The translations under genes and the position numbers were made by a program. From Sphingopyxis fribergensis (GTDB lineage: Bacteria > Pseudomonadota > Alphaproteobacteria > Sphingomonadales > Sphingomonadaceae), in NCBI RefSeq assembly GCF_000803645.1, contig NZ_CP009122.1, positions 1,092,501-1,156,500 of the forward strand: a stretch of DNA of 64,000 nt, in the 5' to 3' direction. Below, in pieces: positions 17,385-25,938 of the stretch (positions are counted from its first letter, which is position 1; each line of letters opens with the position of its first letter). The notes under the pieces were generated by a model that did no database searches, was not told the DNA's origin, and saw nothing but the letters and a program-made list of their open reading frames with translations.

Positions 17385-18089
17385 TTATATTCCCGCCAGC
17401 GTATCTGCGACGATCCGCCAGACGCGCGGGTTGATCCCAATCCCCAGATGCGTGCTGTCGACCTTTATGTTGCGCGCCTGCGAATTGTAGGTGTCGACCG
17501 CGATGTCGGGGCCGACGATGCCGTCGCGGTCGGAGTAGATGACCGTAAGCGGTTGGGTGAGGCCCTTGAGGTTGCGCGCATGGATCTCGCGCTCGATCGC
17601 GTCGAAATCGCGGCCGGCGAAGCGCTGCGCGAGCGCGGTATATTTGGGGCCGCCTATGATTGGGGTGCCCAAGGTAACGATCTCACGGACGAGGTGCGGG
17701 TAAGCGCGGGCGGTTTCGCGGGCGATGACGCCGCCGAGGCTCCAACCGATGAGAGTGAGCGGCGCGCCGTCGGCCTTGACCCATTCGGCGGCTTGCGCCG
17801 CGAAGCGTTCGACGTCGGCAACGACGCGGCCGTTATTGCGGCCCATGCCCCAATCGCGGACGTGATAGCCGAGGTGGCGGAGATAGGCTTCCAAGGGCCG
17901 CATCGAGAGTTCGCTGGCGCCATAGCCGGGGAGTAGGGCGACCGGCCGGCCATCGCCGCGCGGAGCACCGATGAGATGATAGCCCGACAAGCCGTAGCGC
18001 AGCATGTCGAGCGGCAGCGCGAGTTCGCCGAGCGTCGCGAGCCGGCTGGGTGGCTTCAAGTCCGTGGGAAGCAGTGTGTCGCGAGGCAT
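17385..18089 (-). CDS. Alpha/beta hydrolase
   Basis: 234 residues with the serine hydrolase order: oxyanion region LLPGYGAS, nucleophile elbow GWSLGG, acid in VIYSDRDGIVG and a late His in DSTHLGIGINP. No signal peptide is seen. This resembles small lipase/esterase-like proteins; the substrate is unknown. Its stop lies 4 bp from repeat A1, and its start is divergent from the DUF423 gene at 18154. Confidence 0.85.
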   Translation of the reverse strand: MPRDTLLPTDLKPPSRLATLGELALPLDMLRYGLSGYHLIGAPRGDGRPVALLPGYGASELSMRPLEAYLRHLGYHVRDWGMGRNNGRVVADVERFAAQAAEWVKADGAPLTLIGWSLGGVIARETARAYPHLVREIVTLGTPIIGGPKYTALAQRFAGRDFDAIEREIHARNLKGLTQPLTVIYSDRDGIVGPDIAVDTYNSQARNIKVDSTHLGIGINPRVWRIVADTLAGI

Positions 18090-18153
18090 CGCCTTATCCT
18101 TCCTGTCGCCCTATAGCTCGCCGCATCGGCATGGCATTGCAAGGGTGGTGAAC

Positions 18154-18480
18154 ATGATTGGCGTATTTGCGGCGATTTCGGCGGCGATTGCGGTCGCAGC
18201 AGGCGCGTTTGGCGCGCATGGCGCGTCGGGGCCACAAGAAGCCGAATGGCTGCGGACGGGCGGGCTATACCAGTTAATCCACGCGGTCGCGGCGATCGCG
18301 ATCATGGGCGTCGCGCGCGGGCCGGCGATCATGCTGCTCGTCGGCGCCGCGCTGTTCGCCGTCACGCTTTATGCGATGGCGCTCGGCGCGCCGCGGTGGC
18401 TTGGCGCGGTGACGCCGATTGGCGGCGGTCTGCTAATCATCGGCTGGCTGTGGGCCGGCTGGCTTTACTGGCGCACTTAA
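18154..18480 (+). CDS. DUF423 family small membrane protein
   Basis: 108 residues from the ATG at 18154. Four hydrophobic helices are visible: FAAISAAIAVAAGAFGAHG, LIHAVAAIAIMGVA, AIMLLVGAALFAV and a C-terminal segment. The motif GAFGAHG with YQLIHA fits the YgdD/DUF423 family, inner-membrane proteins of unknown role. It ends directly against the convergent channel gene stop (18480/18481). Confidence 0.85.
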   Translation: MIGVFAAISAAIAVAAGAFGAHGASGPQEAEWLRTGGLYQLIHAVAAIAIMGVARGPAIMLLVGAALFAVTLYAMALGAPRWLGAVTPIGGGLLIIGWLWAGWLYWRT

Positions 18481-19560
18481 TTAACCGCCCGGAACGCTCG
18501 CCTCACACTCTTCGCAGCGGATAACCTCGACAACCTGATCGCCCGGTTCGAGCCGCTGCGCTTCGGTTTCCCAAAAGCCATAGGGCTTGCCACCGCGATA
18601 GATGCGCAGCCCACGCCCGCCGCTCGCGAGCTGATCGATGCTGCGACCGATTTCCTCGCCGGCGACCGCGCGTTCGCGCAGCTGGACACGGCCGCCGATG
18701 CTGGCAAGGTCGGCCATATAGTCGGCGACATGCGCGCCCTGCGCCGATCCTGCGAGCAGCAGGCCGGTGAAGCTGACCGGGTTGATGACATTATTCGCCC
18801 CCGCCTGCCGCGCGAGCAGCTCGTTATCCTGCGCGCGGATGACGACGCTGATCGGCACTTTGGGCGACAGGTGGCGGACGGTCAGGACCATGAGGATTGA
18901 GGTGTCGTCGCGCCCGGCCGACACCAGGACGGATTGCGCGCGCGCGATCTGGACGTCGATCAGCGTGTCGTCGTTCGATGCGTCGCCTTGCAGCACGTTG
19001 CAACCAATCGCCTCTGCCTCTTCAATCCGCGATACCGACTGGTCGATGACAACGATGCAGCTTGGGTCGGTGCCCCGCGCGATCAGTTCGCGGACCGCTT
19101 CGCTGCCGCTGATGCCGAAGCCGAGGACAACGATATGGTTGGTGAGCTTTGCCTGGATGCGGGCCATGCGCCATTTTTCCCATGTGCGTTTGAGGACGAA
19201 ATTATAGGCAGTGCCGACGAAAATGAAGAGCACCGCGATGCGGATCGGGGTGACGATGACCGCTTCAATTAGCCGCGATCGGTTCGAAATCGGCGCGATG
19301 TCGCCGAACCCCGTCGTCGTAACCGAGATCATCGTGAAATAGACGACATCGAGAAAGCTGATGTGGCCGTCATGATGGTCGATCAAGCCGTCGCGATCGA
19401 TCCAGTGGACCAGAACGACGATACCGATGAGGAAAAAGGCAAGCGAAAGCCGCGCGCCGACGTCGGCCCACACCGGCCATTTGCTGGCGCGGCGCAGCGG
19501 CTGGAACCGATACTGCAGCTTGAGCTTCGACGCCGGGCGTTTGCTCATCGGGGCGGCCAT
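18481..19560 (-). CDS. K+ channel with RCK (TrkA-N/TrkA-C) regulatory domain
   Basis: 359 residues. A transmembrane helix (LSLAFFLIGIVVLVHWI) is followed by the pore helix and selectivity filter TTTGFGD, then a second helix: the two-helix MthK-like layout. The cytosolic part is a Rossmann RCK domain (VVLGFGISGSEAV, GDASNDDTLIDVQI) ending in a TrkA-C-like fold. Such channels let K+ through the inner membrane under ligand control of the RCK ring. The filter GFGD instead of GYGD is a known variant. Confidence 0.9.
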   Translation of the reverse strand: MAAPMSKRPASKLKLQYRFQPLRRASKWPVWADVGARLSLAFFLIGIVVLVHWIDRDGLIDHHDGHISFLDVVYFTMISVTTTGFGDIAPISNRSRLIEAVIVTPIRIAVLFIFVGTAYNFVLKRTWEKWRMARIQAKLTNHIVVLGFGISGSEAVRELIARGTDPSCIVVIDQSVSRIEEAEAIGCNVLQGDASNDDTLIDVQIARAQSVLVSAGRDDTSILMVLTVRHLSPKVPISVVIRAQDNELLARQAGANNVINPVSFTGLLLAGSAQGAHVADYMADLASIGGRVQLRERAVAGEEIGRSIDQLASGGRGLRIYRGGKPYGFWETEAQRLEPGDQVVEVIRCEECEASVPGG

Positions 19561-19650
19561 TGCTTCATCGGATCGACGGGTATGCGATTTTTGCGCAACT
19601 GGAAATGAAGTTGTGCCGTCTGGAACCGCCCGTTCCCGATGACGTCGCGC

Positions 19651-20415
19651 TCAGCCGCCGTAGGCGCAGCGCAATGCCGCCAGCGACGCATCATGCGTCA
19701 GGTCGAGCTGGAGCGGGGTGACCGAGATATAATTGTCGTCGATCGCCTCGAGGTCGCTGTCGTGGCCGAGGCTGTGCTCGATGCCGTGGAGGCCGAACCA
19801 GTAATAGCGATAGCCGCGCGGGTCGGTGCCTTCGACGATCGAGCCGCGGCCGTAATCGTGGAAGCCTTGTCGCGTGACGCGGATGCCCTGCACCGCATCG
19901 GCGGGGATCGCGGGGAAGTTGATGTTGATCAGCGTGCGCGGCGCCATCTCCATCGTGAGCAGCGGGCGCAGCACCTTTGCGCCCCAGGTCGCGGCGACTT
20001 CGAACGGCACGGTATCGCCCATGCCTTCCTTGGCATAAACTTGGCTGAGCGCGATTGACGGGATGCCCGCGAGCGCCCCCTCGATCGCCGCCGATACGGT
20101 GCCTGAGTAAGTAACGTCGTCGCCGAGGTTGGCGCCCCGATTGACGCCCGACAGGATCAGGTCGGGCTTTTCGGGCATCAGTTTGCCGATCGCCATCATC
20201 ACCGAATCGGTCGGCGTGCCGCTGCACGACCAGCGGCGCTCTTCGTGCTGACGGATGCGGACGGGGCGCGACAGCGTGAGCGAGTGGCCGGCGCCCGACT
20301 GTTCCTCGGCGGGGGCGCAGACCCAGATGTCGTCCGAAAGCTCGCGCGCGATCGCTTCGAGCACCGCCATGCCGGGGGCGTGATAGCCGTCGTCGTTGGT
20401 GAGGAGGATGCGCAC
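19651..20415 (-). CDS. surE: 5'/3'-nucleotidase SurE
   Basis: 254 residues from GTG at 20415, preceded by a GAGAGA-type site 6 nt upstream; an upstream ATG at 20439 would add eight residues but lies inside a repeat. The N-terminus RILLTNDDGYHAPGM carries the Asp-Asp metal ligands, and NRGANLGDDVTYSGTVSAA and FNINFPA-like segments follow. SurE dephosphorylates nucleoside monophosphates and is linked to stress survival. It lies downstream of serS on the same strand, a common arrangement, with repeat C2 between them. Confidence 0.93.
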   Translation of the reverse strand: MRILLTNDDGYHAPGMAVLEAIARELSDDIWVCAPAEEQSGAGHSLTLSRPVRIRQHEERRWSCSGTPTDSVMMAIGKLMPEKPDLILSGVNRGANLGDDVTYSGTVSAAIEGALAGIPSIALSQVYAKEGMGDTVPFEVAATWGAKVLRPLLTMEMAPRTLININFPAIPADAVQGIRVTRQGFHDYGRGSIVEGTDPRGYRYYWFGLHGIEHSLGHDSDLEAIDDNYISVTPLQLDLTHDASLAALRCAYGG

Positions 20416-20433
20416 GATATGTCTCTCTTTCTT

Positions 20434-20527
20434 CGTCATGCCGGACTTGATCCGGCATCCATTCGGCGGCGGCGTCGTGGACCCCGGATCAAGTCGGACG
20501 AGTCACTTGCCTCGTCCGAGGGTGACG
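20434..20527. repeat. Intergenic hairpin repeat, family C copy 2
   Basis: It begins CGTCATGCCGGACTTGATCCGGC and later contains ACCCCGGATCAAGTCGGACG, ending near GGTGACG. The 3' arm is more altered than in copies 1 and 3. It sits between serS and surE within a probable operon, and the left end overlaps the alternative surE start. Confidence 0.65.
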
Positions 20528-20533
20528 ATGTTT

Positions 20534-21814
20534 TTAGATGGCCGGAGTAAGCTTGGTGATCCCACCCATGTACGGGAGCAACGCCTTCGGAATATCGACA
20601 CTGCCGTCGGCCTGCTGATAATTCTCGAGGAGCGCCACCAGCGTACGGCCCACGGCAAGCCCCGACCCGTTGAGCGTATGGACGAACTCATTGCCCTTGC
20701 CGCCTTCGCGGCGAAAGCGCGCGTTCATCCGGCGCGCCTGGAAATCGCCGCAGGTCGAGCAGCTCGAAATCTCGCGATAGGCGTTCTGGCCCGGCAACCA
20801 GACCTCAAGGTCATAGGTCTTGCGCGCCGAAAAACCCATGTCGCCGCTGCACAGCAGCATCTTGCGATAGGGGAGTTCGAGCGCTTCGAGGATCGCCTCG
20901 GCCGCGCGCGTCTTGCGTTCGAGTTCGGCGTCCGAGTCCTCGGGGCGGACGATCGAAACCAGCTCGACCTTCCAGAACTGGTGCTGGCGGATATAACCGC
21001 GCGTGTCGCGCCCCGCCGATCCGGCTTCCGAGCGGAAGCAGGGGGTAAGCGCGGTCATGCGGATCGGCAGCTCGGCCTCGGGCAGGATTTCCTCGCGCAC
21101 CGCGTTGGTCAGGCTCATCTCGGAGGTCGAGATCAGCCAGCGCCCGTCGGTGGTCTGGAACAGATCCTCGCGGAACTTGGGGAGCTGCGTCGTGCCATAG
21201 GCAGCCTCGTCGCGGACCATCAGCGGGGTCGCGCATTCGGTGTAGCCGGCCTCATTTGTCTGCTTGTCGAGCATGAACTGGCCAAGCGCGCGTTCGAGCC
21301 GCGCCATCTGGCCCTTCAGGAAGGCGAAGCGCGCGCCCGACATCTTCGCCGCGGTCTCGAAATCGAGCCCGAGTGCGGGCGCGAAGTCGGCATGTTCCTG
21401 GGGCGTGAAGTCGAAGCTGCGCGGGGTGCCCCAGCGCGCAATCTCGACATTGCCTTCCTCGTCTTCGCCCGCGGGGACGTCGTCCAGCGGAATGTTCGGG
21501 ATCGCGGCGAGCATGTCCTGCAGCGCGGCTAGCTGTTCGCGCTCGGCGTCTTCCTTCGCGGGCAGCGCGGTCTTGAGGTCGGCGACCTCGGCCTTCAGTG
21601 CCTCCGCCTTGTCCTTGTCGCCGCTGGCCATCGCCTGACCGATCAGCTTCGACGCTTCGTTGCGGCGTGCAAGCGATCCCTGAATTTCGGTCTGCAGTGC
21701 GCGCAGCGACACGTCGGCCGCCACGATCTGGGCGGACAGGGGTTCGAGGCCGCGGCGCGCGAGGCCGGCGTCGAACGCTTCGGGATTTTCCCGGATCAGG
21801 CGGATATCGTGCAT
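20534..21814 (-). CDS. serS: Serine--tRNA ligase
   Basis: 426 residues from the ATG at 21814, the normal length; twelve extra codons upstream are dismissed. The N-terminal coiled-coil tRNA-binding arm covers residues 1-105 ([20 protein letters not shown]), followed by the class II aminoacyl-tRNA synthetase core with [19 protein letters not shown] and the motif 3 region [15 protein letters not shown]. It charges tRNA-Ser and also supplies seryl-tRNA for selenocysteine. It is transcribed ahead of surE. Confidence 0.98.
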   Translation of the reverse strand: MHDIRLIRENPEAFDAGLARRGLEPLSAQIVAADVSLRALQTEIQGSLARRNEASKLIGQAMASGDKDKAEALKAEVADLKTALPAKEDAEREQLAALQDMLAAIPNIPLDDVPAGEDEEGNVEIARWGTPRSFDFTPQEHADFAPALGLDFETAAKMSGARFAFLKGQMARLERALGQFMLDKQTNEAGYTECATPLMVRDEAAYGTTQLPKFREDLFQTTDGRWLISTSEMSLTNAVREEILPEAELPIRMTALTPCFRSEAGSAGRDTRGYIRQHQFWKVELVSIVRPEDSDAELERKTRAAEAILEALELPYRKMLLCSGDMGFSARKTYDLEVWLPGQNAYREISSCSTCGDFQARRMNARFRREGGKGNEFVHTLNGSGLAVGRTLVALLENYQQADGSVDIPKALLPYMGGITKLTPAI

Positions 21815-21883
21815 GCGCCGCGCTATGGCGTTGCGGGTTGGAAGGCGCAAGCCCGTCCTTATGCGAATGTTCCGAGAGGGGTT

Positions 21884-22354
21884 TTAGCCGCGCGGTTCTA
21901 CCAACCCCGCCAACTGGCCGATCGCCGTGCCCCAGCCTTCGTAAAAGCCCATCTCGTCATGCTTGGCGCTGTCCTCGGGGGTCTTGTGGAGCACGCGCGC
22001 CGAATAGAGGGTGCCGCCGTCCCGCGCTTCGAAGGTCAGGATCGCGGTCAGTGCGAGCCACGGCTCGGCGGGCTGCCAGCCTTCGGCGAGGACGGTGGTA
22101 AAGACGAGCTTCTGTTCGGGGATGGCTTCCAGAAAGCAGCCATCGACGTGCGGTTGGAAATCGGCGGCGCCGGCTTCGCGCATCCGCGTCACGAACCCGC
22201 CGCCCGGACGCAGGTCCAGCGTGACGACCTCGCATTCGATCGGGGCGGGGATCCACCATTTCGCGAGATTCTCCGGCACGCTCCACGCGTTCCACACCGC
22301 CGACGGCGGCGCGGCGATCAGACGCGAGATGGTGAGGGTCGTGTCGTTGGTCAT
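21884..22354 (-). CDS. SRPBCC (AHSA1-like) domain protein
   Basis: 156 residues from the ATG at 22354; the ORF upstream overlaps the ArsR gene and is not used. TISRLIAAPPSAVWNAWS, KWWIPAPIE and the C-terminal MGFYEGWGTAIGQLAGL are typical of the AHSA1-like START/SRPBCC fold with a hydrophobic ligand cavity. The start overlaps the ArsR stop by 4 bp (ATGA), so the two are translationally coupled. Paired ArsR-SRPBCC genes are common, but the ligand is not known. Confidence 0.88.
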   Translation of the reverse strand: MTNDTTLTISRLIAAPPSAVWNAWSVPENLAKWWIPAPIECEVVTLDLRPGGGFVTRMREAGAADFQPHVDGCFLEAIPEQKLVFTTVLAEGWQPAEPWLALTAILTFEARDGGTLYSARVLHKTPEDSAKHDEMGFYEGWGTAIGQLAGLVEPRG

Positions 22355-22695
22355 CCTGTTTTCTCCGGGGATGTCTGAGATTCGACGAAGTCGGCGAGCC
22401 GGTCGGTGCGGCCCTGCCAGATGGCGCGTTGCTGCGAGAGCCAACCCTCCGCCGCCGCCAGCCGCTCGGCATCGACGCGGCAGGTGCGGACTCGGCCCTG
22501 CTTTTCGGTGCGGATCAGGCCCGACCCCTCGAGCACCGATAGATGTTTGAGGAAGGCGGGGAGGCCCATCTTAAAGGGTTCGGACAGTTGCTTTACTGGC
22601 GCGGCGCCTTTGAGCAGGCGGCTGACCACCGCGCGGCGCGTCGGATCGGCAAGCGCATGGAAAAGCGAATCGAGTGCGACTTGTTGGTTCACCAT
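22351..22695 (-). CDS. ArsR family transcriptional regulator
   Basis: 114 residues with a winged helix-turn-helix (ALADPTRRAVVSRLL, VKQLSEPFKMGLPAFLKHLSVLE) and the wing RTEKQGRVRTCRV. No metal-binding cysteine pair is visible, so this is a non-metal ArsR of the type paired with SRPBCC proteins. It overlaps the SRPBCC gene by 4 bp. A palindrome 7 bp upstream of the start suggests self-repression. Confidence 0.93.
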   Translation of the reverse strand: MVNQQVALDSLFHALADPTRRAVVSRLLKGAAPVKQLSEPFKMGLPAFLKHLSVLEGSGLIRTEKQGRVRTCRVDAERLAAAEGWLSQQRAIWQGRTDRLADFVESQTSPEKTG

Positions 22696-22701
22696 ATGGA
22701 G

Positions 22702-22717
22702 AACTATAGAAATAGTT
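22702..22717. promoter_or_regulatory. Candidate ArsR operator
   Basis: AACTATAGAAATAGTT has perfect 6-bp arms, extending to about 8 of 9 matches with flanking bases. It lies 7 bp before the ArsR start codon, where binding would block transcription. This is the expected place for an autorepressor site. Confidence 0.6.
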
Positions 22718-22749
22718 TTCTACATGGCAAACTGATTGTCCCTGCTCAT

Positions 22750-22779
22750 AAAAAAGGGCCGCCCCGAAGGGCAGCCCTT
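22750..22779 (-). terminator. Rho-independent terminator of the serine-rich protein gene
   Basis: Read on the minus strand, AAGGGCTGCC-CTTCGG-GGCGGCCCTT is followed by a T6 run. It lies 48 bp after the stop of the gene at 22827-24032. Confidence 0.8.
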
Positions 22780-22826
22780 AGTTTCTGAGGTTCGGGTTAG
22801 CCCCCCAAACCGCCAGTGGATCTCTA

Positions 22827-24032
22827 TTAAGCCGCGTTGTCGTCGTTGCGGTTCGCGGCACGGCGGCGCGCGACGAGCGCAGCGGCTGCAGCCCCGAACA
22901 ATAGCATCATCGGCGGCGCAGGAACAGGGGTCGGATCGCCCGACGATCCGCCATGGCTGCTGCTGCCGCCCGAACTGGACGATGAACTCGAAGACGAGCT
23001 GCTGCTCGACGACGAGGATGATGAGCTGGTACTTCCGGTCGAACCGAAGCTGCTGGTGCTGCCGGTCGCGCCCGACGAGGTCGCGCCGCTGGACGTGCTA
23101 CTAGAGGATGAAGAGGAGGACGACGAGCTGCTGGAACCGCCCGAGCTGCTCGAGCTGCCGCCGCGCGACGAGCTGCCCCAGCCCGAACTGCCCTTCGACG
23201 AACTGCCCCAGCCCGAGCTGCCATGCCCGTGCGAGCTGCCGCCCTTCGACGAGCCGCCCGATGAGGATGAACTCGACGATGAGGAAGACGAGGACGACGA
23301 GGAACTCGACGACGAGCTGCTGCTCGACGACGAGGTGCTGACGTTGCCCGACGAGGTCGAGACATTGCCCGACGAGGTCGAGGTGCTCACGCTCCCGGTC
23401 GACGTCGAGACCCCGCCCGTCGAGGTCGACGTCGAAACGCCGCCGGTCGAGGTGCTGACGCCGCCAGTGGAAGTCGAAACACCGCCGGTCGAAGTGCTCA
23501 CGCCGCCGGTCGAGGTTGAAACGCCGCCCGTCGACGTCGAGACACCCGACGAAGTGCTGGAAGTCGTGCTGAGACCACCCGTGGTCGTCGAGGTAACGAC
23601 GATGCTGCCGCTGCTGCCGCCGCCGCTGCTACCGCCAAAGAAGCCGCCAAAGAAACCGCCGCCGAAACCGCCGCCGAAACCGCCGCCGATCACGGTCACA
23701 CCGCCGCCGCTGCCGCCGCCTTCGAAGCCGCCGCGCTGGGGGAAGGGCGCATAAGGGATCGGGGGCAGCGGGATCGTCTGCGTCACGACCTGCTGCTGCG
23801 GAGTCGCGGTGCGGATGATGCGCTTCGTCGTGACGACGCGGCGCACGCGCTTTACGGGCTTGCGGGCCGCGTGGCGCTTGCGAACGACCTTCTTCCCGGC
23901 ACAGGGCGAGCAGGACTGGACTGTCTGGGCACGCGCCTTCGGAACGTCGGCGATCTGCATCGCGCCGCTACCGATGATTGCGCCGCCGCAGGTGCAGGCG
24001 CAAAGTTTGGCAAGGGCCATTCGGACAGACAT
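22827..24032 (-). CDS. Serine/glycine-repeat secreted protein with a PEP-CTERM-like tail
   Basis: 401 residues. The N-terminus is a signal-like segment ending ARA-Q near residue 36, followed by a basic stretch (KKVVRKRHAARKPVKRVRR). Next comes a Gly/Phe-rich stretch (GGGFGGGFGGGFFGG), then tandem GGVSTST units (about 150-215), then long Ser runs mixed with Gly. The C-terminus PTPVPAPPMM, a short hydrophobic helix and ARRRAAN matches the exosortase signal pattern with VPAP instead of VPEP. An AAGAGAAG ribosome site supports the minus strand; the acidic frame on the other strand (22837-23754) is a shadow. Function is unknown; a surface or matrix protein is inferred. Confidence 0.7.
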   Translation of the reverse strand: MSVRMALAKLCACTCGGAIIGSGAMQIADVPKARAQTVQSCSPCAGKKVVRKRHAARKPVKRVRRVVTTKRIIRTATPQQQVVTQTIPLPPIPYAPFPQRGGFEGGGSGGGVTVIGGGFGGGFGGGFFGGFFGGSSGGGSSGSIVVTSTTTGGLSTTSSTSSGVSTSTGGVSTSTGGVSTSTGGVSTSTGGVSTSTGGVSTSTSTGGVSTSTGSVSTSTSSGNVSTSSGNVSTSSSSSSSSSSSSSSSSSSSSSSSSSGGSSKGGSSHGHGSSGWGSSSKGSSGWGSSSRGGSSSSSGGSSSSSSSSSSSSSTSSGATSSGATGSTSSFGSTGSTSSSSSSSSSSSSSSSSSSSGGSSSHGGSSGDPTPVPAPPMMLLFGAAAAALVARRRAANRNDDNAA

Positions 24033-24472
24033 AGGCTTCTCTTTCTTTCCCGTTGCAGGTGCGAAGCGCTACCGACCGGCACCCCCCCGTTCACCTCCGC
24101 TATACCTCAAAAGGCCAAAGCTTTGTGAATGCGGCAATTGTGTTAACCGCGTTTGCCTGTCCGAGAGCGGGAATTGCGGCACGGAATCAACAAAAATTGC
24201 GGTATATGTCCCAAAACAGAACGGAAAATGCAGTAATTCTATGCAATTGGTTAACCTTCGGACCTAAATCCGGTTTCGCGACCGGTCGCACGGCGCGATC
24301 GCCAACTATGTAGAATCACGGCTTTTGCCGTGCCGGTTCATCGCCGCTTCACGGGTTGTCGCTATCCGCAGCTTCGGCGCTTGTATCGTCGACAGCGGCT
24401 GGTTATAGGCGCGCCACTCCCTGCACCGCTTGGCGGCTCGCGGGGTGACAGGAAAGGACGCGAGAGCCCCTC
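24033..24472. other. Intergenic region, no gene seen
   Basis: 440 bp between divergent starts, holding the promoters of the serine-rich gene and dksA. It has lower GC than its surroundings, several TTAACC sequences and a small hairpin CACGGC-TTTT-GCCGTG at 24317-24332. No ORF with a convincing ribosome site was found. Confidence 0.5.
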
Positions 24473-24934
24473 ATGCCGACCAAGATTGCCGACGTTGGCG
24501 CTGACGCGCTTCGCGAAGCCAAATCCAATCTCGATTCGGACTATGTCCCCAGTGACGACGAAGAGTTTATGAACGAGCGGCAGCAGGATTATTTCCGCGG
24601 CCTGCTGCTCGCCTGGAAAAAGTCGATCCTGTCCGAATCCGAATCGACGCTCGCGCATCTTCAGGACGGCCCGCTGCGCGAGCCCGACCTCGCCGACCGC
24701 GCATCGAGCGAGACCGACTGGGCGATCGAGCTTCGCACCCGCGACCGCCAGCGCAAGCTGATCGCCAAGATCGATTCGGCGATTCGCCGCATCGACGAAG
24801 GCGAATATGGCTATTGCGCGGTCACTGGCGAGCCGATCTCGCTCGCCCGTCTGCAGGCGCGCCCGATCGCGACGATGACGCTGGAAGCGCAGGAGCGCCA
24901 CGAGCGCAACGAACGGATTTCACGCGAAGATTAG
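24473..24934 (+). CDS. dksA: RNA polymerase-binding transcription factor DksA
   Basis: 153 residues with a long coiled coil (residues 35-110) and the C4-type region read as EGEYGYCAVTGEPISLARLQARP. Only one of the four zinc cysteines remains, as in other alphaproteobacterial DksA proteins. It binds the secondary channel of RNA polymerase and, with ppGpp, shifts transcription under starvation. It is followed by PilZ and YdcH genes. Confidence 0.93.
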   Translation: MPTKIADVGADALREAKSNLDSDYVPSDDEEFMNERQQDYFRGLLLAWKKSILSESESTLAHLQDGPLREPDLADRASSETDWAIELRTRDRQRKLIAKIDSAIRRIDEGEYGYCAVTGEPISLARLQARPIATMTLEAQERHERNERISRED

Positions 24935-25020
24935 TCGGTGAGGCCCTCCGTCCCATTTACGTTTCCGCAACGGCTGGCTTCTAGATTCGCGCCCCTGACA
25001 TAACGCGGGGAATGGTCGCA

Positions 25021-25410
25021 ATGGAATCGCGTGAGCCGGTATCGGTCGATGAAGAAGTGGCGGCGCTGTCGCGCGGCGCCGATCGGGATAGTCTGTTCAT
25101 GCAGGCGAGCCTGATCCTGCCTGGCCGTACAGAGGCTGTGACCATACGCGTGCGCAACCTGTCGCCCGGCGGCATGCTGGCGGAAGCGATGGTGCAGGTC
25201 GCACAAGGCGGCGCGGTCGAAGTCGACCTGCGCAACGTCGGCCGGGTTTCGGGCCGGATCGTCTGGGCGGGCGAGGGTAAATTCGGCATCGCGTTCGACC
25301 GGCCGGTCGATCCGCAGGCGGTGCGTCGTCAGGTGGTTTCGCAGTCCGATTTACCGCCGCATCTTCGGCGTACGGGGCTCGAGAAAGGCCCCCTCTATCG
25401 CCGGCGCTGA
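25021..25410 (+). CDS. PilZ domain protein
   Basis: 129 residues from the ATG at 25021, chosen over the ATG at 25012 because GGGGA lies 9 nt upstream of the later one. A central beta-barrel has RNLSPGGMLAEAMVQV and GRIVWAGEGKFGIAFDRPVDP. This fits the PilZ family; the canonical RxxxR and [DN]xSxxG c-di-GMP motifs appear only partly (NLSPGG), so c-di-GMP binding is possible but not shown. Confidence 0.8.
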   Translation: MESREPVSVDEEVAALSRGADRDSLFMQASLILPGRTEAVTIRVRNLSPGGMLAEAMVQVAQGGAVEVDLRNVGRVSGRIVWAGEGKFGIAFDRPVDPQAVRRQVVSQSDLPPHLRRTGLEKGPLYRRR

Positions 25411-25454
25411 TGCGTCCTTCACAGGTGGCATCAGCGGGGCGATAGCGCTGGCGG

Positions 25455-25613
25455 TCAGCCGACCGCGAGCATCTCTTCCTTCAGTTTCAGTTTCCGCTTC
25501 TTGAGCAGCGCGACCAGTCCGGTATCGGGGGCGGGACGGCGCTCTTCATTCGCAATTTTCGCATCGAGGTCCGCGTGACGGGACTTCAAGGTGGAAAGGT
25601 GCGACGTGCTCAT
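25455..25613 (-). CDS. YdcH (DUF465) family small protein
   Basis: 52 residues, too short for usual gene calls: it begins MSTSHLSTLKSRHADLDAKI and ends with KKRKLKLKEEMLAVG. GGAG lies 7 nt before the ATG at 25613 (a nearby ATG at 25619 is too close to it). The helical pattern LxxxHxxLDxxI ... LKKxKLxLKxE is that of YdcH, a short coiled coil of unknown role. It is divergent from a second member at 25737. Confidence 0.85.
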   Translation of the reverse strand: MSTSHLSTLKSRHADLDAKIANEERRPAPDTGLVALLKKRKLKLKEEMLAVG

Positions 25614-25736
25614 TGGCATTCTCCTTTTCGACTCGATGGGCAGGACGAATTAAATCACGAAACCGCCTCGATGTCGTGGCGATTCGGTGGGGCGGTCCCC
25701 GTTGCGGACCAGTGGTGAACGTGGCAGGGAGGCGAG

Positions 25737-25934
25737 GTGAGCCCCGAAGAAATTACCCAGCGCCTGGAACTGCTTCGCATCGAGCATCGCGACCTTGATG
25801 CGGCGATCATCGCGCTCGGCTCCGCCGCAGTCCCCGATCAGCTGCAACTCGCGCGTCTCAAGAAGCGCAAGCTCCGGCTGCGCGACGAAATTTCCTGGTG
25901 CGAAGATCAGCTGGTCCCGGACATCATCGCCTAG
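25737..25934 (+). CDS. YdcH (DUF465) family small protein
   Basis: 65 residues from GTG 25737, with GGGAGGCGAG just upstream. LRIEHRDLDAAIIAL and LQLARLKKRKLRLRDEIS fit the YdcH coiled-coil pattern. It is transcribed away from the paralogue at 25455-25613, with 123 bp between their starts. The two share the LKKRKLxLxxE segment, so they are likely an ancient duplication. Confidence 0.85.
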   Translation: MSPEEITQRLELLRIEHRDLDAAIIALGSAAVPDQLQLARLKKRKLRLRDEISWCEDQLVPDIIA

Positions 25935-25938
25935 GATC

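Noticed and set aside
23380..23600. Tandem repeats resembling a CRISPR array
   Set aside because: They are in-frame 21-nt coding repeats (GGVSTST) without unique spacers.
22837..23754. Plus-strand acidic ORF of 305 codons (Asp/Glu/Leu/Pro rich)
   Set aside because: It is the exact antisense of the serine-repeat gene; Ser/Gly codons read backwards give Asp/Glu and Pro. The minus strand has a signal peptide, a ribosome site and a terminator.
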